NCBI RefSeq assembly: GCF_014269185.2 | Contig: NZ_JABWRZ020000001.1 | Location: 3,435,001-3,499,000, forward strand | DNA: 64,000 nucleotides | From: Pseudomonas oryzicola | Lineage (GTDB): Bacteria > Pseudomonadota > Gammaproteobacteria > Pseudomonadales > Pseudomonadaceae | Direction: 5' to 3' | Shown: in pieces, positions 1 through 9,089 of the stretch | Layout: each line of letters begins with the position of its first letter | Numbering within the stretch: position 1 is the first letter of the stretch | The notes under the pieces: generated by a model | The model's database searches: none | What the model saw: only the letters and a program-made list of their open reading frames with translations | Told to the model about the DNA's origin: nothing | Translations under genes and position numbers: made by a program

Positions 1-86
1 TCACCGGGTGGTCGGGGGCACGTTCGAAGGCACTGGCCGGGGCGGTGCTGGAGACCCTGGCGCAGATGGTGGACGATTTGCGTTGA
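1..86 (+). CDS. 3' end of an unidentified protein-coding gene (partial)
   Basis: An open frame enters from the left edge and ends at TGA 84-86. The 27 visible residues are helix-like (Ala/Leu-rich, ending in ...QMVDDLR). Codon use is GC-rich and typical of the window. Too little is present to assign a family. It converges on the pilus operon that ends at 225, with a REP-like hairpin region between. Confidence 0.5.
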   Translation, partial: TGWSGARSKALAGAVLETLAQMVDDLR

Positions 87-138
87 GCCCCGCGGCGTTT
101 GAGCTGACCTCAAGTTGACTCCATACCTGGGGGCTTCA

Positions 139-205
139 GCCGCGAACACCGGCAAAGCCGGTGCCATCCACGGCACCTGCTTCGCGGGCACGCCGCTCCC
201 ACTGC
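139..205. repeat. REP-like hairpin between convergent genes
   Basis: This stretch contains an inverted repeat, GGTGCC...GGCACC at about 160-177, followed by TTCGCGGGCACGCCGCTCCCAC. That resembles the CTTCGCGGG/CCGCTCC core of Pseudomonas putida REP elements. It lies between two converging genes, where REP elements usually sit. The REP assignment is by resemblance only. Confidence 0.45.
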
Positions 206-224
206 GACATGTGCTCGGGTTCGT

Positions 225-1190
225 TCAGAACTGCACATCCAGGATCACACTGTCGGCATAACTCCCAGCCGGCGGTGTGGCCTGGTCGGTATAGACCCTG
301 GCGTTGTAGTTGAACACCTGGCTACCGGTACCAGTCCCCACTCCGGGGTTCACATCGGCATCGCTACTGGCCCGCCGCGCAGCCCCCACCGAGCCCCAGC
401 GCTGCACCCCGGCGCTCTTGAAAATGTCGTAGGCCAGGTAGTCGTTTACCGGCGACTTCATGCGCCGACGCCCGCTGGCCACGTTCTGGCCATCGTCCAG
501 GCCCACGGTATAGGTACTGCCCTTGGTGCACGACACACTCAGGTTCTGGTTTACCGTAGCGAACCCCGCCACCACCGGCGCACTGGCGAAGCTGATGTCG
601 GGCGTGGTGATCTGGCAGTCATTGGTCACTGTCAGGCTCACTGTCAGGGTCTTGCTACCGCTGCCGGTGTCCCGGCCTATGCAAAATCCGCCGGCCCCGA
701 TCCCGGTGCAGTAATCCCACGTCCACTCGACGTTGAGGGTTTCCTGATAGGCGCCTGCGGCAACGTTGCTGCCTACTTGCGTGCGCATGTACAGGGGCAC
801 GTTCTTGGGGGTACCGTTGAGCAGGCCCAGTACATCCAGAATGCCGGTGGTGCGGTATTCGAAGGAGGTACCACGGGTGATCGGATAGGTGGTTGTGGCA
901 TCGGCATACAGCGTGTAAGGGATGACATCCCCGGTCGGCCCAACCAGGCCGCTGGTGGTGGCGGTGATCTTGATCTTGAACGAGTCGGTGCTGCTGAGCA
1001 CGCTGAGCACCGAACCGCTGCATTGCAGGCCTGAATTGCTACTGGAAGCCATCTGTACCGTGCTGCGCACCTGCGTCGAGTTGAGCGAGCCAAACGCCGC
1101 CGGCGCAGTCACCACGGAGGTGCACTGGGCCCAGGCGGTACCCGCTGCCAGCAACGAGGCGCCTGCCAGCAAGCCACGCCAGCAGCCCAT
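225..1190 (-). CDS. Csu-type pilus tip adhesin, two spore coat protein U domains
   Basis: A 321-residue secreted protein with a signal peptide (residues 1-22, ending in Ala-Trp-Ala-Gln). Two SCPU-like beta-rich halves follow, roughly residues 23-190 and 200-321, each with paired cysteines. The C-terminal strand (SVILDVQF) is the donor/acceptor-type end seen in chaperone-usher subunits. The two-domain build and the last place in the operon match CsuE-like tip adhesins. I chose the ATG at 1190 because it overlaps the usher stop (TGATG) and begins the signal peptide; the frame runs open upstream to 1262. The role in surface attachment and biofilm is known for the family and inferred here. Confidence 0.85.
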   Translation of the reverse strand: MGCWRGLLAGASLLAAGTAWAQCTSVVTAPAAFGSLNSTQVRSTVQMASSSNSGLQCSGSVLSVLSSTDSFKIKITATTSGLVGPTGDVIPYTLYADATTTYPITRGTSFEYRTTGILDVLGLLNGTPKNVPLYMRTQVGSNVAAGAYQETLNVEWTWDYCTGIGAGGFCIGRDTGSGSKTLTVSLTVTNDCQITTPDISFASAPVVAGFATVNQNLSVSCTKGSTYTVGLDDGQNVASGRRRMKSPVNDYLAYDIFKSAGVQRWGSVGAARRASSDADVNPGVGTGTGSQVFNYNARVYTDQATPPAGSYADSVILDVQF

Positions 1191-3580
1191 CACTTGCACT
1201 CCAGCGGGCCGACCAAGGGGATCGAACCTTGCGCTGCAGGCAGGTCGAACGCCACCTGGCAATGCCCGCCGCCCGCCAGTTCCACCTGCAGGCTATTGTG
1301 CGGTGCCAGGTTTTCCAGGTACACCAGGCCGTCCCAACCGACAACCGCCTGGCTGCCACTCTCGGCATGCGTGACGCGGCTGCCCAGCGCAAGCGCCTGC
1401 CGGTTACCGTCCACCAGTTCGATACTGGCCGCCAGCACACGCCGTAGGGGAAACTCCAGGAGATAGCCGCTACCACGGCGCACTGCCACGCGCTGCTCCA
1501 CTTCCGTCGCCAGGATGTCCGGCGGCAAATCCATCGGGTCGATCTCGTACTTGCCGCGGTAGTAGCCGCTGCTGTACGGCACCAGCAAGTGGCCGCCGGC
1601 ATCGGTGCGGCCGACTTCCTGGTTTTCATAGCGCACCGGCACATCGGCGTAGCCCTGGGTGCTGACCACCACGAAGGCATCGTCGATGCGGTTGGCAGCA
1701 AACAAACCCGCATCCATCCACACCAGCGAGCCACTGGCATCGGCCCAGCGGGTCATCTCGCCGCTGCTGCCATACACCCCCGCCTGCAACTGCACCGATT
1801 GCAGGCGCCAGGTGACATCGGCCTGGCGGTAGGCGTCGCGCTCACTACCGGCGGCATACCCCAGGTTGTAACCAACACCGCCGCCCACTGGCACCGCACG
1901 GCTGTAGTTCACGCGTTGCAGGCGCTCGCCCGATTGGCTGCGCTCCGACGCCACGGCCAGGGTGCCGTGCAAGTCGAACGGGATGACCAGTTGCGCCTGC
2001 AGTGCCCACTGGCTGTTGCCCACTTCCCGGTTGGCCGAAAGATACAGGCTGCTGCCGCCCCACAACGGCCGACTGTAACTGAGGTTGAGCAGCCGGGTAC
2101 GCGTGCCATCGCCAGCCCGCACGTCGAAGTAGCCGGCGCCGATGTTGCCGTATTGGTTCAGGTTGAGGTTGAACGTGACCTGTTCGCTGCGCTGGCTCAG
2201 CTGCATGTCCTGGCTGTCGACACGGGTCAGGTCGGCATAGGCGCCGTGACGCTGCAGGTGCTGGTAGCTGATGCCGATACGCTGGCTGTTGTACTGGTAG
2301 CCGAGGGCGACCTGGTGGCCGTTGTCGCCGTCGAACTGGCTCTGCGCCAAGGCCGCGTTGAGCACGCCGATGTTGCCCAGCCGCAGGTTGCCGCCCAGGC
2401 CGCCCAGCATCAGCGATGCAGCGGTTTCGGCATGCGTCTCGATGGTGAAGGCGTCAGTCACCCCATAGCGCAGGCTGGCCGAAGCCACCCCGGGGCCATA
2501 GGCAAAGTCACGCACGCCGTAGTCACGGCGCAGGCTACCGGCTGCAACCGAGTAATCCGCCAGGCCTTGCTGCAGCAGGCTGCTGGTGACGTAGAACGGC
2601 AGCGTGGTCGACACCTGTCGGCCAAGCGCATCAGTGGTGACCACTACCGCTTCCCCGGCGCCATTGATGAACGGCACGTTGGTCAAGGTGTAGGGGCCCG
2701 GCTGCAACTCGGTGGAGCTGGACTTGTAACCATTGATGAACAGGTCCAGCGAGGTCGGCACCGCTGCCTCTCCGGCGAACGCCGGCAATGGGTAGGTGAT
2801 CAGGTCAGGGCGTGCAGCAAAATCGCGAGACAACTGCAGGCCCCCGACCCGCACCGAGCTGCTCCAGGGCAAGGCGCCGGTCACCAAGTCACCGGCTTCG
2901 TAGGTCAGCAGGCGCTGCTCGTCGGTGAAGCGCCAGGTGGAGTCGTAACGCAGAAAGCCTTGGCGCGTGCCGTCGGCCTGCGCAGCGTTAAATGACTGGC
3001 GCCACTGCCCGGTGCTGGAGAAAGTGCCCCAACTGTCGAACAGGCGCAGTTCATTCCAGGCTGCCAGGTAGCTTCCGGCATCATCGGTATCGTTAAGGTA
3101 CAGGTCATAGTTGAACAGGGCGCCGAAGCTGCTGCGCGCAGTGGTCGCCGGGTACAGGTTGCGCTCGCCCACCTGCTGGTCGGGCAGCCAGGCAGGCGGC
3201 ACCTGCAGCAACAGCCGCTGGTTCTGGCTGTCGTAGTCGGCGTGCAGCCCCGCGATGGCCTCCAGGGCCAGTTCGCCCTGGGGGTTGCCCGGCAGCGAGA
3301 CACCGGCCGCCCGCACCACCTCACTGTCGAGGTACAACCGCCCGGCGCGCTGCTGGACCACTACCAAATCAGCCTTCGGCATCTGGTTTACCAGCAGCTC
3401 GAGGTATAGCGTGGCGTCGGTTACGGCGGAGAGCTCCAAGGGCGGTGGCGGCAGGTCGTCGGCCCGCACCAGGGCAGAGCCGAGCATGGCCAGCCCCACG
3501 CACCAGCGGGGCATCGTCGTCAGCCACCTCACACACGGTTTCCAGCCATTGCCGGGTCCCCCCTGGCCCATGAACGGCAT
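1190..3580 (-). CDS. outer-membrane fimbrial usher (Csu/FimD type)
   Basis: A 796-residue outer-membrane usher that would thread chaperone-bound subunits through its beta-barrel and assemble the pilus. It has an N-terminal signal region (hydrophobic stretch ending near Val-Arg-Ala-Asp, about residues 30-40), an N-terminal periplasmic domain, a long barrel rich in alternating aromatic residues, a plug-like segment with the family motif GAGEAVVVTTDALG near residue 310, and C-terminal periplasmic domains. The length suits archaic (sigma-clade) ushers. The start is uncertain: ATG 3580 is used here, but ATG 3571 or 3514 would also keep a signal peptide. It is coupled to the adhesin downstream (TGATG) and follows the chaperone stop by 12 bp. 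Confidence 0.9.
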   Translation of the reverse strand: MPFMGQGGPGNGWKPCVRWLTTMPRWCVGLAMLGSALVRADDLPPPPLELSAVTDATLYLELLVNQMPKADLVVVQQRAGRLYLDSEVVRAAGVSLPGNPQGELALEAIAGLHADYDSQNQRLLLQVPPAWLPDQQVGERNLYPATTARSSFGALFNYDLYLNDTDDAGSYLAAWNELRLFDSWGTFSSTGQWRQSFNAAQADGTRQGFLRYDSTWRFTDEQRLLTYEAGDLVTGALPWSSSVRVGGLQLSRDFAARPDLITYPLPAFAGEAAVPTSLDLFINGYKSSSTELQPGPYTLTNVPFINGAGEAVVVTTDALGRQVSTTLPFYVTSSLLQQGLADYSVAAGSLRRDYGVRDFAYGPGVASASLRYGVTDAFTIETHAETAASLMLGGLGGNLRLGNIGVLNAALAQSQFDGDNGHQVALGYQYNSQRIGISYQHLQRHGAYADLTRVDSQDMQLSQRSEQVTFNLNLNQYGNIGAGYFDVRAGDGTRTRLLNLSYSRPLWGGSSLYLSANREVGNSQWALQAQLVIPFDLHGTLAVASERSQSGERLQRVNYSRAVPVGGGVGYNLGYAAGSERDAYRQADVTWRLQSVQLQAGVYGSSGEMTRWADASGSLVWMDAGLFAANRIDDAFVVVSTQGYADVPVRYENQEVGRTDAGGHLLVPYSSGYYRGKYEIDPMDLPPDILATEVEQRVAVRRGSGYLLEFPLRRVLAASIELVDGNRQALALGSRVTHAESGSQAVVGWDGLVYLENLAPHNSLQVELAGGGHCQVAFDLPAAQGSIPLVGPLECK

Positions 3581-3592
3581 TCAGGCGCTGGC

Positions 3593-4369
3593 TCATTGGC
3601 CTTGGCGGATGGTGTCCGCGCTGCTCTGGCCGTTGACCCGCCCTTTCAACACACTGCCCGCACCCGCGGCCAACGGTGCCGGCCAGCGCATGCTGGCCCC
3701 TGGCAGCACATAGCCCAACAGGCCTTCTGCCAGTGGCTTGCTCTGGCTGCCCTGCTGCACCACCACATCGGTCAGGCGTGCATGCACCGGGCCGGTATTG
3801 CGCAGCTCCACATAAGGCTTGCCCTGCACGGTCATCGCCCGCCAGCTGAGCTGCGGCTTGCCCAGGCCCTCGGCGTTGCGTTTGCCCTCAGGGTCGGGCC
3901 TGCCCCACAGGCCTTCGCCGTAGACGAACAGGGGTACCGAGTAACGCATCTGCAGGCGAATCGCCGCGGTGGTGCCAGGCTCGGCCTTGTCGACCGGGAT
4001 AGCCGGCGGGATTTCGTCGATGATGATGCGGTAGGCCTGCTCCTGCCCGACTGGGGAGGGGGCAATACGGGTCAGGCGGATCAGTTGCCTCTGCCCGGGG
4101 CCAATGCTGGCTACCGGCGGGCTGCCGATGATCTCGCGCTGGGCCTGGAACTGCTCCTGGTAGTCCCCCTGGCGCCAGGCGAACACTCGCACCTGCAGGT
4201 TGGCCGCTGTCGTGCCACGGTTTTCCAGCCACAATGCGCCGGCCTTCTGGTCCGCTTCCAGTACCGGATCGATCGGCCAGATCAGCACCGAAGTCGCCGC
4301 CCCGGCCGGCAGGCTCGCCAGCCCCATCACTGCGATCAGACCACGCCTCCATTTCGCGCCTGCCCCCAT
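3593..4369 (-). CDS. periplasmic pilus chaperone (PapD/CsuC-like)
   Basis: A 258-residue periplasmic chaperone that would cap Csu subunits by donor-strand complementation before handing them to the usher. It has a signal peptide (about residues 1-25, ending PAGAA). An N-terminal Ig-like domain follows, with the LWLENRG-type strand and the IIIDEIPP motif near residue 120, and then the second Ig domain with the family sequence around VELRNTGPVHARLTDV. Its place between the subunits and the usher is the standard order. Start at ATG 4369, preceded by AGGAGAG. Nothing is odd about it. Confidence 0.92.
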   Translation of the reverse strand: MGAGAKWRRGLIAVMGLASLPAGAATSVLIWPIDPVLEADQKAGALWLENRGTTAANLQVRVFAWRQGDYQEQFQAQREIIGSPPVASIGPGQRQLIRLTRIAPSPVGQEQAYRIIIDEIPPAIPVDKAEPGTTAAIRLQMRYSVPLFVYGEGLWGRPDPEGKRNAEGLGKPQLSWRAMTVQGKPYVELRNTGPVHARLTDVVVQQGSQSKPLAEGLLGYVLPGASMRWPAPLAAGAGSVLKGRVNGQSSADTIRQGQ

Positions 4370-4408
4370 GATGCTCTCCTTGAATACTGGTCGTTGGTGC
4401 CACTGTGT

Positions 4409-4912
4409 TCACCAGCTCACCGTGACTTGCACCACATCGGTGTAGGTCCCGGCCGGCAATGTGCCGGTCAGCTGGACCCGCCCGTACACCGGCAGCTTGA
4501 TCGCCGTCGGGTCGGTGTAACTCACGGCCACGCTCTGGCCGATCCCCAGGTTCTGGCTGTAGGCCGCATCCCGATACAGCTGGTAGGCCAGCACCTGCGT
4601 GCCATCCGTACGCTTGAGGTTGCGTGTGCCGCCGGCACTGTTCTGCCCGCCGTCCACGCTCATGTTCAGGGTCACCCCCGGGGTGCACTGGAAGGTCACC
4701 GTGGAACCGCCCAGCGAGGTGCCGAGCAGCCCGGTGGCCAGCGCCGATTGCGAGCCATAGTCAAGCGTTCCGTAGCTGCTCACGCCTCCCACCACCAGGC
4801 ACCCGGCGACGATCTGTGCCGTCACCGCGAAGCTGCTGGTGGTCGCCGCATCCAGCGGCGCGCCCAGCAGCATGCCAAGGCAGGTCAGCCCGCCCGCCAG
4901 CCACCTGCGCAT
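4409..4912 (-). CDS. spore coat protein U domain pilus subunit
   Basis: A 167-residue secreted SCPU-domain protein. A signal peptide (residues 1-23) is followed by one beta-sandwich domain starting TSSFAVTAQIVAGCLV and ending in a beta strand (YTDVVQVTVSW). It shares the GTYTD/PAGTY C-terminal motif with the other three short subunits upstream. It is probably a minor or linking subunit equivalent to CsuA/CsuB. The gene lies 3 bp after the stop of the preceding subunit gene and 39 bp before the chaperone gene, so it is cotranscribed. Confidence 0.88.
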   Translation of the reverse strand: MRRWLAGGLTCLGMLLGAPLDAATTSSFAVTAQIVAGCLVVGGVSSYGTLDYGSQSALATGLLGTSLGGSTVTFQCTPGVTLNMSVDGGQNSAGGTRNLKRTDGTQVLAYQLYRDAAYSQNLGIGQSVAVSYTDPTAIKLPVYGRVQLTGTLPAGTYTDVVQVTVSW

Positions 4913-4915
4913 GGT

Positions 4916-5446
4916 TCAGAACGACAGCTCGACCGAGACCGTGTCGGTGTACACCCCCGCCGGCAAGCCGGCCTTGCCACGCGCCTGGCCGTACAGATTG
5001 ACGGTCTGGGCCACGCCCGAGCTGGTCGGCAAAGTGATGGTGCCGTCGATGGCCAGCAGCTGCGAGTGCCCGGCGTCGGTGTAGAAGTCATACGGCACGA
5101 AATTGCCGGCGCCATCGGCCAGCGCACGCGTGCCCCCGGTCGACTGGCCGTCGTTGACCCCTGCGCGCACGCGGATCACCGGTATCGTACCGGCCGAGCA
5201 CAGCACGCTCATTGCCCCTCCGCCACCGCCCATTACCTGGGCACCGGCTGTCGTGAACAGGGCATCCTGGGTACCGAAATCCAAGGTACCGAAGTTCATC
5301 CCCGAGGTGCCTGAACTGCCATTGACCTGGCAAGCAGCGGTCAGGGTCAGCGTCGAGTTGATGTTCCCGGTCGTGGCGGCATGGGCCTGAAAGGCCAGCA
5401 CCAGGCCAAGGCCGGCGAGGATGCAGCGTGAAAGGTTCGATCGCAT
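4916..5446 (-). CDS. spore coat protein U domain pilus subunit
   Basis: A 176-residue secreted SCPU-domain protein. A signal peptide (residues 1-23, ending HAA) leads into NINSTLTLTAACQVNG and the TLDFG motif near residue 52, with the terminal motif PAGVYTDTVSVELSF. The strongly SCPU-like LTAACQVNG and TLDFGTQ motifs make it one of the clearest family members here. It may be the main rod subunit or a close paralogue of one. An AGGAGACTCCG ribosome site precedes ATG 5446. Confidence 0.88.
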   Translation of the reverse strand: MRSNLSRCILAGLGLVLAFQAHAATTGNINSTLTLTAACQVNGSSGTSGMNFGTLDFGTQDALFTTAGAQVMGGGGGAMSVLCSAGTIPVIRVRAGVNDGQSTGGTRALADGAGNFVPYDFYTDAGHSQLLAIDGTITLPTSSGVAQTVNLYGQARGKAGLPAGVYTDTVSVELSF

Positions 5447-5465
5447 CGGAGTCTCCTAAGCGTTG

Positions 5466-6002
5466 TTACCAGTCCAGGGTCACTCTCAGGGTGTCACGGT
5501 ACAACCCGGCCGGCAGCGCGCGCGGTTGCGCCACTACCACACCGTAAATGGGGACCGGCACCTGGCGGGTGCCGCTGATGGTGAAGGCACGCGCCTGGCC
5601 AATGCCGTAGTGGCTGTTGCCGCCCGGGTCGATCGCCAGTTGATAGGGGATCAGTTCGCGGCCATTGCTCAACCGCCGTATGCCATCGCTGCCATTCAGG
5701 CCGCCGTTGATGCGCACGTTGAAGGCCCGCACCTCCGGGGTGCAACTGATCTGCAGGCTGCCCTCGCCGCTCAGGTCATCGACCTGGCTGCGCAGCGGCT
5801 GCTCCCAGCCTGGGCCCCGCTCGCCGAAATCCAGCACCCCCGGGTTGCCCACCAGGGTCGCCTGCGTGCCGTTGCTGCTGACCTGGCAGGCCGCGCTGAT
5901 CACCAGGCGCGCCTGGATGAAGCCGGTGCTGGTGCCATGCGCGGCACTGCTGGCCACCAGCAACGGGCCCAGGGCAAGCAGCAGGATCGGGGTTCGGCTC
6001 AT
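5466..6002 (-). CDS. spore coat protein U domain pilus subunit
   Basis: A 178-residue secreted SCPU-domain protein with a signal peptide (residues 1-22), the domain start FIQARLVISAACQVSSNG, the VLDFGERG motif near residue 56 and the C-terminal PAGLYRDTLRVTLDW strand. The spacing of cysteines and the LDFG motif match the neighbour at 4916, so the two probably arose by duplication. It is part of the minus-strand pilus operon, 30 bp from the upstream subunit. Confidence 0.88.
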   Translation of the reverse strand: MSRTPILLLALGPLLVASSAAHGTSTGFIQARLVISAACQVSSNGTQATLVGNPGVLDFGERGPGWEQPLRSQVDDLSGEGSLQISCTPEVRAFNVRINGGLNGSDGIRRLSNGRELIPYQLAIDPGGNSHYGIGQARAFTISGTRQVPVPIYGVVVAQPRALPAGLYRDTLRVTLDW

Positions 6003-6032
6003 GGCGTCGAGTTCCTGTGCATGGCGGCCTCC

Positions 6033-6560
6033 CTACCAGGTGACAGTGACTTTGAGCAGGTCGGCATACCTGCCGGCATGCGGTACCCAGGCCAGCTTGT
6101 CGATGCGTGCGTACAACGGCAGCGCGACCGAGCCGCTGTCCGGCACCCACGCCGTATGCACCACATTCACCGCTAACGGTTCGCGCCAGGCAGCGTCTCG
6201 GTACAGGCGGTAAGGGATAGGCCGAGCCTGCCCATCGTCGCTGGCGAGAAAACGCAGCTCGCCGATACCGCCATGCTGGCCACCGTCGACGCGGACCTGA
6301 TATGGAGTTTGCGGATTGCACTCCAGGCGTGGCGGGCGCTGGCTCAGCAGCGCACCGCTGAGCGGCGCGCCGGGGCCGTCGAGGCGTGCGGCTGCGCCCA
6401 GGTCGACAAGCCCCAGCGCCTGGGCACCGGCATCCCGCGGCTGGCCGACCAGCATGCAGCCGCGCTGCACCAGCACGCGTACCTCCACCAGCAAGTCTGT
6501 CGCCGTGGCACTGCTGCTCAGCATCAGGCCCAACAGCGCGGGCAGGTAGCGCTCCGTCAC
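6033..6560 (-). CDS. spore coat protein U domain pilus subunit, first gene of the operon
   Basis: A 175-residue secreted SCPU-type subunit and the promoter-proximal gene of the pilus operon. I chose GTG 6560 as start because AAGGA sits 8 bases upstream and the product then begins directly with a signal peptide (LLGLMLSSSATA); the ATG at 6635 would add a non-signal leader. The domain is more divergent than the other subunits (RGCMLVGQ in place of AACQV) but keeps the terminal HAGRYADLLKVTVTW strand. The exact role, rod or adaptor, is unknown. Confidence 0.85.
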   Translation of the reverse strand: MTERYLPALLGLMLSSSATATDLLVEVRVLVQRGCMLVGQPRDAGAQALGLVDLGAAARLDGPGAPLSGALLSQRPPRLECNPQTPYQVRVDGGQHGGIGELRFLASDDGQARPIPYRLYRDAAWREPLAVNVVHTAWVPDSGSVALPLYARIDKLAWVPHAGRYADLLKVTVTW

Positions 6561-6824
6561 CTTGATTATCCTTGTCGATGTGTGCAGACCTGAGCGTAGC
6601 AGCGAGTTGACATCACAGTGGTGGCATACAGCCATTTTTTTGTGTTAGCAACAAAGCGATATACCCACGATGAAAACAGCCGGCGTGACGCAGAACCCAG
6701 CGGCTGTTCCGGCCTCCAATGGGCAAGGCCGGCACATGTGTCGATAATCTGTTAGGGTGAACCACTCTCATCCTGCACCAGGCAAACGGTACGCATGGAC
6801 AGACATGACAGGAGCGTTTCATCG

Positions 6825-9074
6825 ATGACTGCAGACAGCACGCTCACCCAGGCGCTTGAACGCTGTGCCCAGGAGCCCATCCAGCTACCTGGCAGCATCC
6901 AGCCTCAAGGGTTTCTGCTGGTGCTGGACGAAGCCGATCTGCGCGTGCTTCAAGCCAGTGAAAATGTCGAGCAGTGGCTGGGCATACCCGCCAGGGAAAT
7001 GATCGGTTGCCGCTTCGCCGAGCTGGTCAGTGGTGAATTCGACCTGCGCCTGCACTTGGCCCGCCTGCCCGAGGACGAGGTGTTTCCGTTCCATATCGGT
7101 GACGTGCAACTGCGCCAGGGTGCACCGTACAGCGACAAACTGCACCTGCTGGCGCATCGTCATGACCAGGTGCTGATTGCCGAATTCGAGCCCCCGCGGC
7201 TGCCGGCGGACCTCGTCGGGCAAGGTGATTACTACCCGCTGGTGCGCAGCTTCGTCGGCCGCCTGCACCAGGCGACCAGCCTTGAGGAACTGCTGCAGCA
7301 AACCGTGTTGCAGCTCAAGCGCATCACTGGCTTTGGCCGGGTCAAGGCCTACCGTTTCGACGCCGAAGGCAACGGCCAGGTACTGGCCGAAGTCGCCGAC
7401 CCGGGCTACCCCAGCTATCTGGGGCTGTGCTTCCCGGCTGCCGATATCCCGCGCCAGGCGCGCGAGCTGTACCGGGTCAACCGTATCCGCGTAATCGAGG
7501 ACGCCAACTACCAGCCCTCGCCGCTGCTGCCTGCTGCCAACCCGCGCACCGGCAAGCCACTGGACCTGAGCTTTGCCGCGCTGCGCAGCGTATCGCCGGT
7601 ACACCTGCAATACATGCGCAACATGGGCACCCTGGCCTCGATGTCGCTGTCTATCGTGGTCGATGGGCAATTGTGGGGGCTGATCTCCTGCCACCACCAG
7701 CAACCACGCCCGGTCGACCTGCGCACCCGCACCGCCTGCGAGCTGCTGGCCAGCGTGCTGTCGTTGCAGATCGAATCGCGCGAGTCCCACGCCAATACGC
7801 GCCAGCTGTTGGAGCTGCGCCAGCACATCGTACGCATGATTTCGTCGATGGCCGACCATGACAGCGTCAGTGACGGCCTGCACGATTTGCCCGACGTGTT
7901 GTTGGCATTCGCGGGTGCCCAGGGGGCTGCGGTAATCTCGGCCGAACGTTGCGACCTGATCGGCAAGACCCCGCCCGCCGCACAAGTGACCGCACTGGTG
8001 CACTGGCTGACGCAACGGAGCGCAGAGACGGTCTTCCACAGCGACAACCTGCAGCGCGACATCGACGAACTGCCCGAGCTCGCGGCTCATGCCGGTGGCG
8101 TGCTGGCAGTGGCCATTTCACAGATTCACTCGCATTACCTGCTGTGGTTCCGCCCCGAGCAGGTGCGCACAGTGAACTGGGCCGGACAACCGAGCAAGCA
8201 GGTCGGGCCACAGGGCAACCTCGACCCACGCCACAGTTTCGAGCGCTGGCAGGAACAGCTGCGTGGCTACTGCGAACCCTGGCACCCGCTGCTCCTCGAA
8301 GGCGTGCTGGAGCTGCGCACCGCCGTGCTCGGCATCGTCCTGCGCAAGGCCGAGGAACTGGCGCAACTGGCCAGCGAACTGCGCCGCTCGAACAAGGAGC
8401 TCGAAGCTTTCTCCTACAGCGTGTCGCACGACCTGCGGGCGCCCCTGCGGCATATTGCCGGCTACACCGAACTGCTCGGCGAAATCGAAGAGCAGAGCCT
8501 GAGCGAGCGTGGCAAGCGCTTCCTGCAACACATCGGGGAGGCCGCACACTTTGCCGGCAGCCTGGTCGACAACCTGCTGAATTTCTCGCAAATGGGCCGC
8601 TCCGCCCTGCGCCTGTCGGACGTCGACCTCAACGCGTTGGTCGAAGCCGTTCGCAGCGAGCTGGCGCCCGACTACGAAGGCCGCGATATCGTCTGGGACG
8701 TTGCCCCGCTGCCCAAGGTGATCGGTGACCCGGCCTTCATCAACCTGGCCCTGCACAACCTGCTGGCCAACGCCATCAAGTACACGCGCGGCCGCACCCC
8801 GGCACGCATCGGCATCAGCGCCGTGCAACACCCGGACGAAACCGAGATCTGCATTCGCGACAACGGCGTGGGCTTCGACATGGCCTACGCCAACAAGCTG
8901 TTCGGCGTGTTCCAGCGCCTGCACCGCATGGAAGATTTCGAAGGTACCGGAATCGGCCTGGCGAGCGTGCGGCGCATTATCGAACGTCACGACGGCCGGG
9001 TCTGGGCGCATGGCAAGATCGACCAGGGCGCCACCTTCCACTTCACCCTCCCGCGCCATCCCGCGACCACCTGA
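6825..9074 (+). CDS. bphP: bacteriophytochrome sensor histidine kinase
   Basis: A 749-residue cytoplasmic red/far-red light sensor kinase. The N-terminal PAS domain carries the biliverdin-attachment cysteine Cys14 followed by the PGSIQPQG motif. The GAF domain has PAADIP with Asp207 and the conserved SPVH and CHH histidines around the chromophore. The PHY tongue has PRHSF (468-472). HisKA has His535 in SVSHDLRAP, and the HATPase domain has NLLANAIKY, DNGVGF and GTGIGLA (about 707). All residues needed for biliverdin binding and kinase activity are present. The start at 6825 is favoured over in-frame ATG 6795 because AGGAG lies 10 bases upstream. No heme oxygenase gene lies beside it, so biliverdin must come from elsewhere. 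It is divergent from the pilus operon and followed by two signalling genes. Confidence 0.95.
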   Translation: MTADSTLTQALERCAQEPIQLPGSIQPQGFLLVLDEADLRVLQASENVEQWLGIPAREMIGCRFAELVSGEFDLRLHLARLPEDEVFPFHIGDVQLRQGAPYSDKLHLLAHRHDQVLIAEFEPPRLPADLVGQGDYYPLVRSFVGRLHQATSLEELLQQTVLQLKRITGFGRVKAYRFDAEGNGQVLAEVADPGYPSYLGLCFPAADIPRQARELYRVNRIRVIEDANYQPSPLLPAANPRTGKPLDLSFAALRSVSPVHLQYMRNMGTLASMSLSIVVDGQLWGLISCHHQQPRPVDLRTRTACELLASVLSLQIESRESHANTRQLLELRQHIVRMISSMADHDSVSDGLHDLPDVLLAFAGAQGAAVISAERCDLIGKTPPAAQVTALVHWLTQRSAETVFHSDNLQRDIDELPELAAHAGGVLAVAISQIHSHYLLWFRPEQVRTVNWAGQPSKQVGPQGNLDPRHSFERWQEQLRGYCEPWHPLLLEGVLELRTAVLGIVLRKAEELAQLASELRRSNKELEAFSYSVSHDLRAPLRHIAGYTELLGEIEEQSLSERGKRFLQHIGEAAHFAGSLVDNLLNFSQMGRSALRLSDVDLNALVEAVRSELAPDYEGRDIVWDVAPLPKVIGDPAFINLALHNLLANAIKYTRGRTPARIGISAVQHPDETEICIRDNGVGFDMAYANKLFGVFQRLHRMEDFEGTGIGLASVRRIIERHDGRVWAHGKIDQGATFHFTLPRHPATT

Positions 9075-9089
9075 GGCACCGCTACCATC

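Noticed and set aside
1589..2995. 468-codon plus-strand frame inside the usher gene
   Set aside because: Antisense shadow of the usher; composition typical of a mirror frame.
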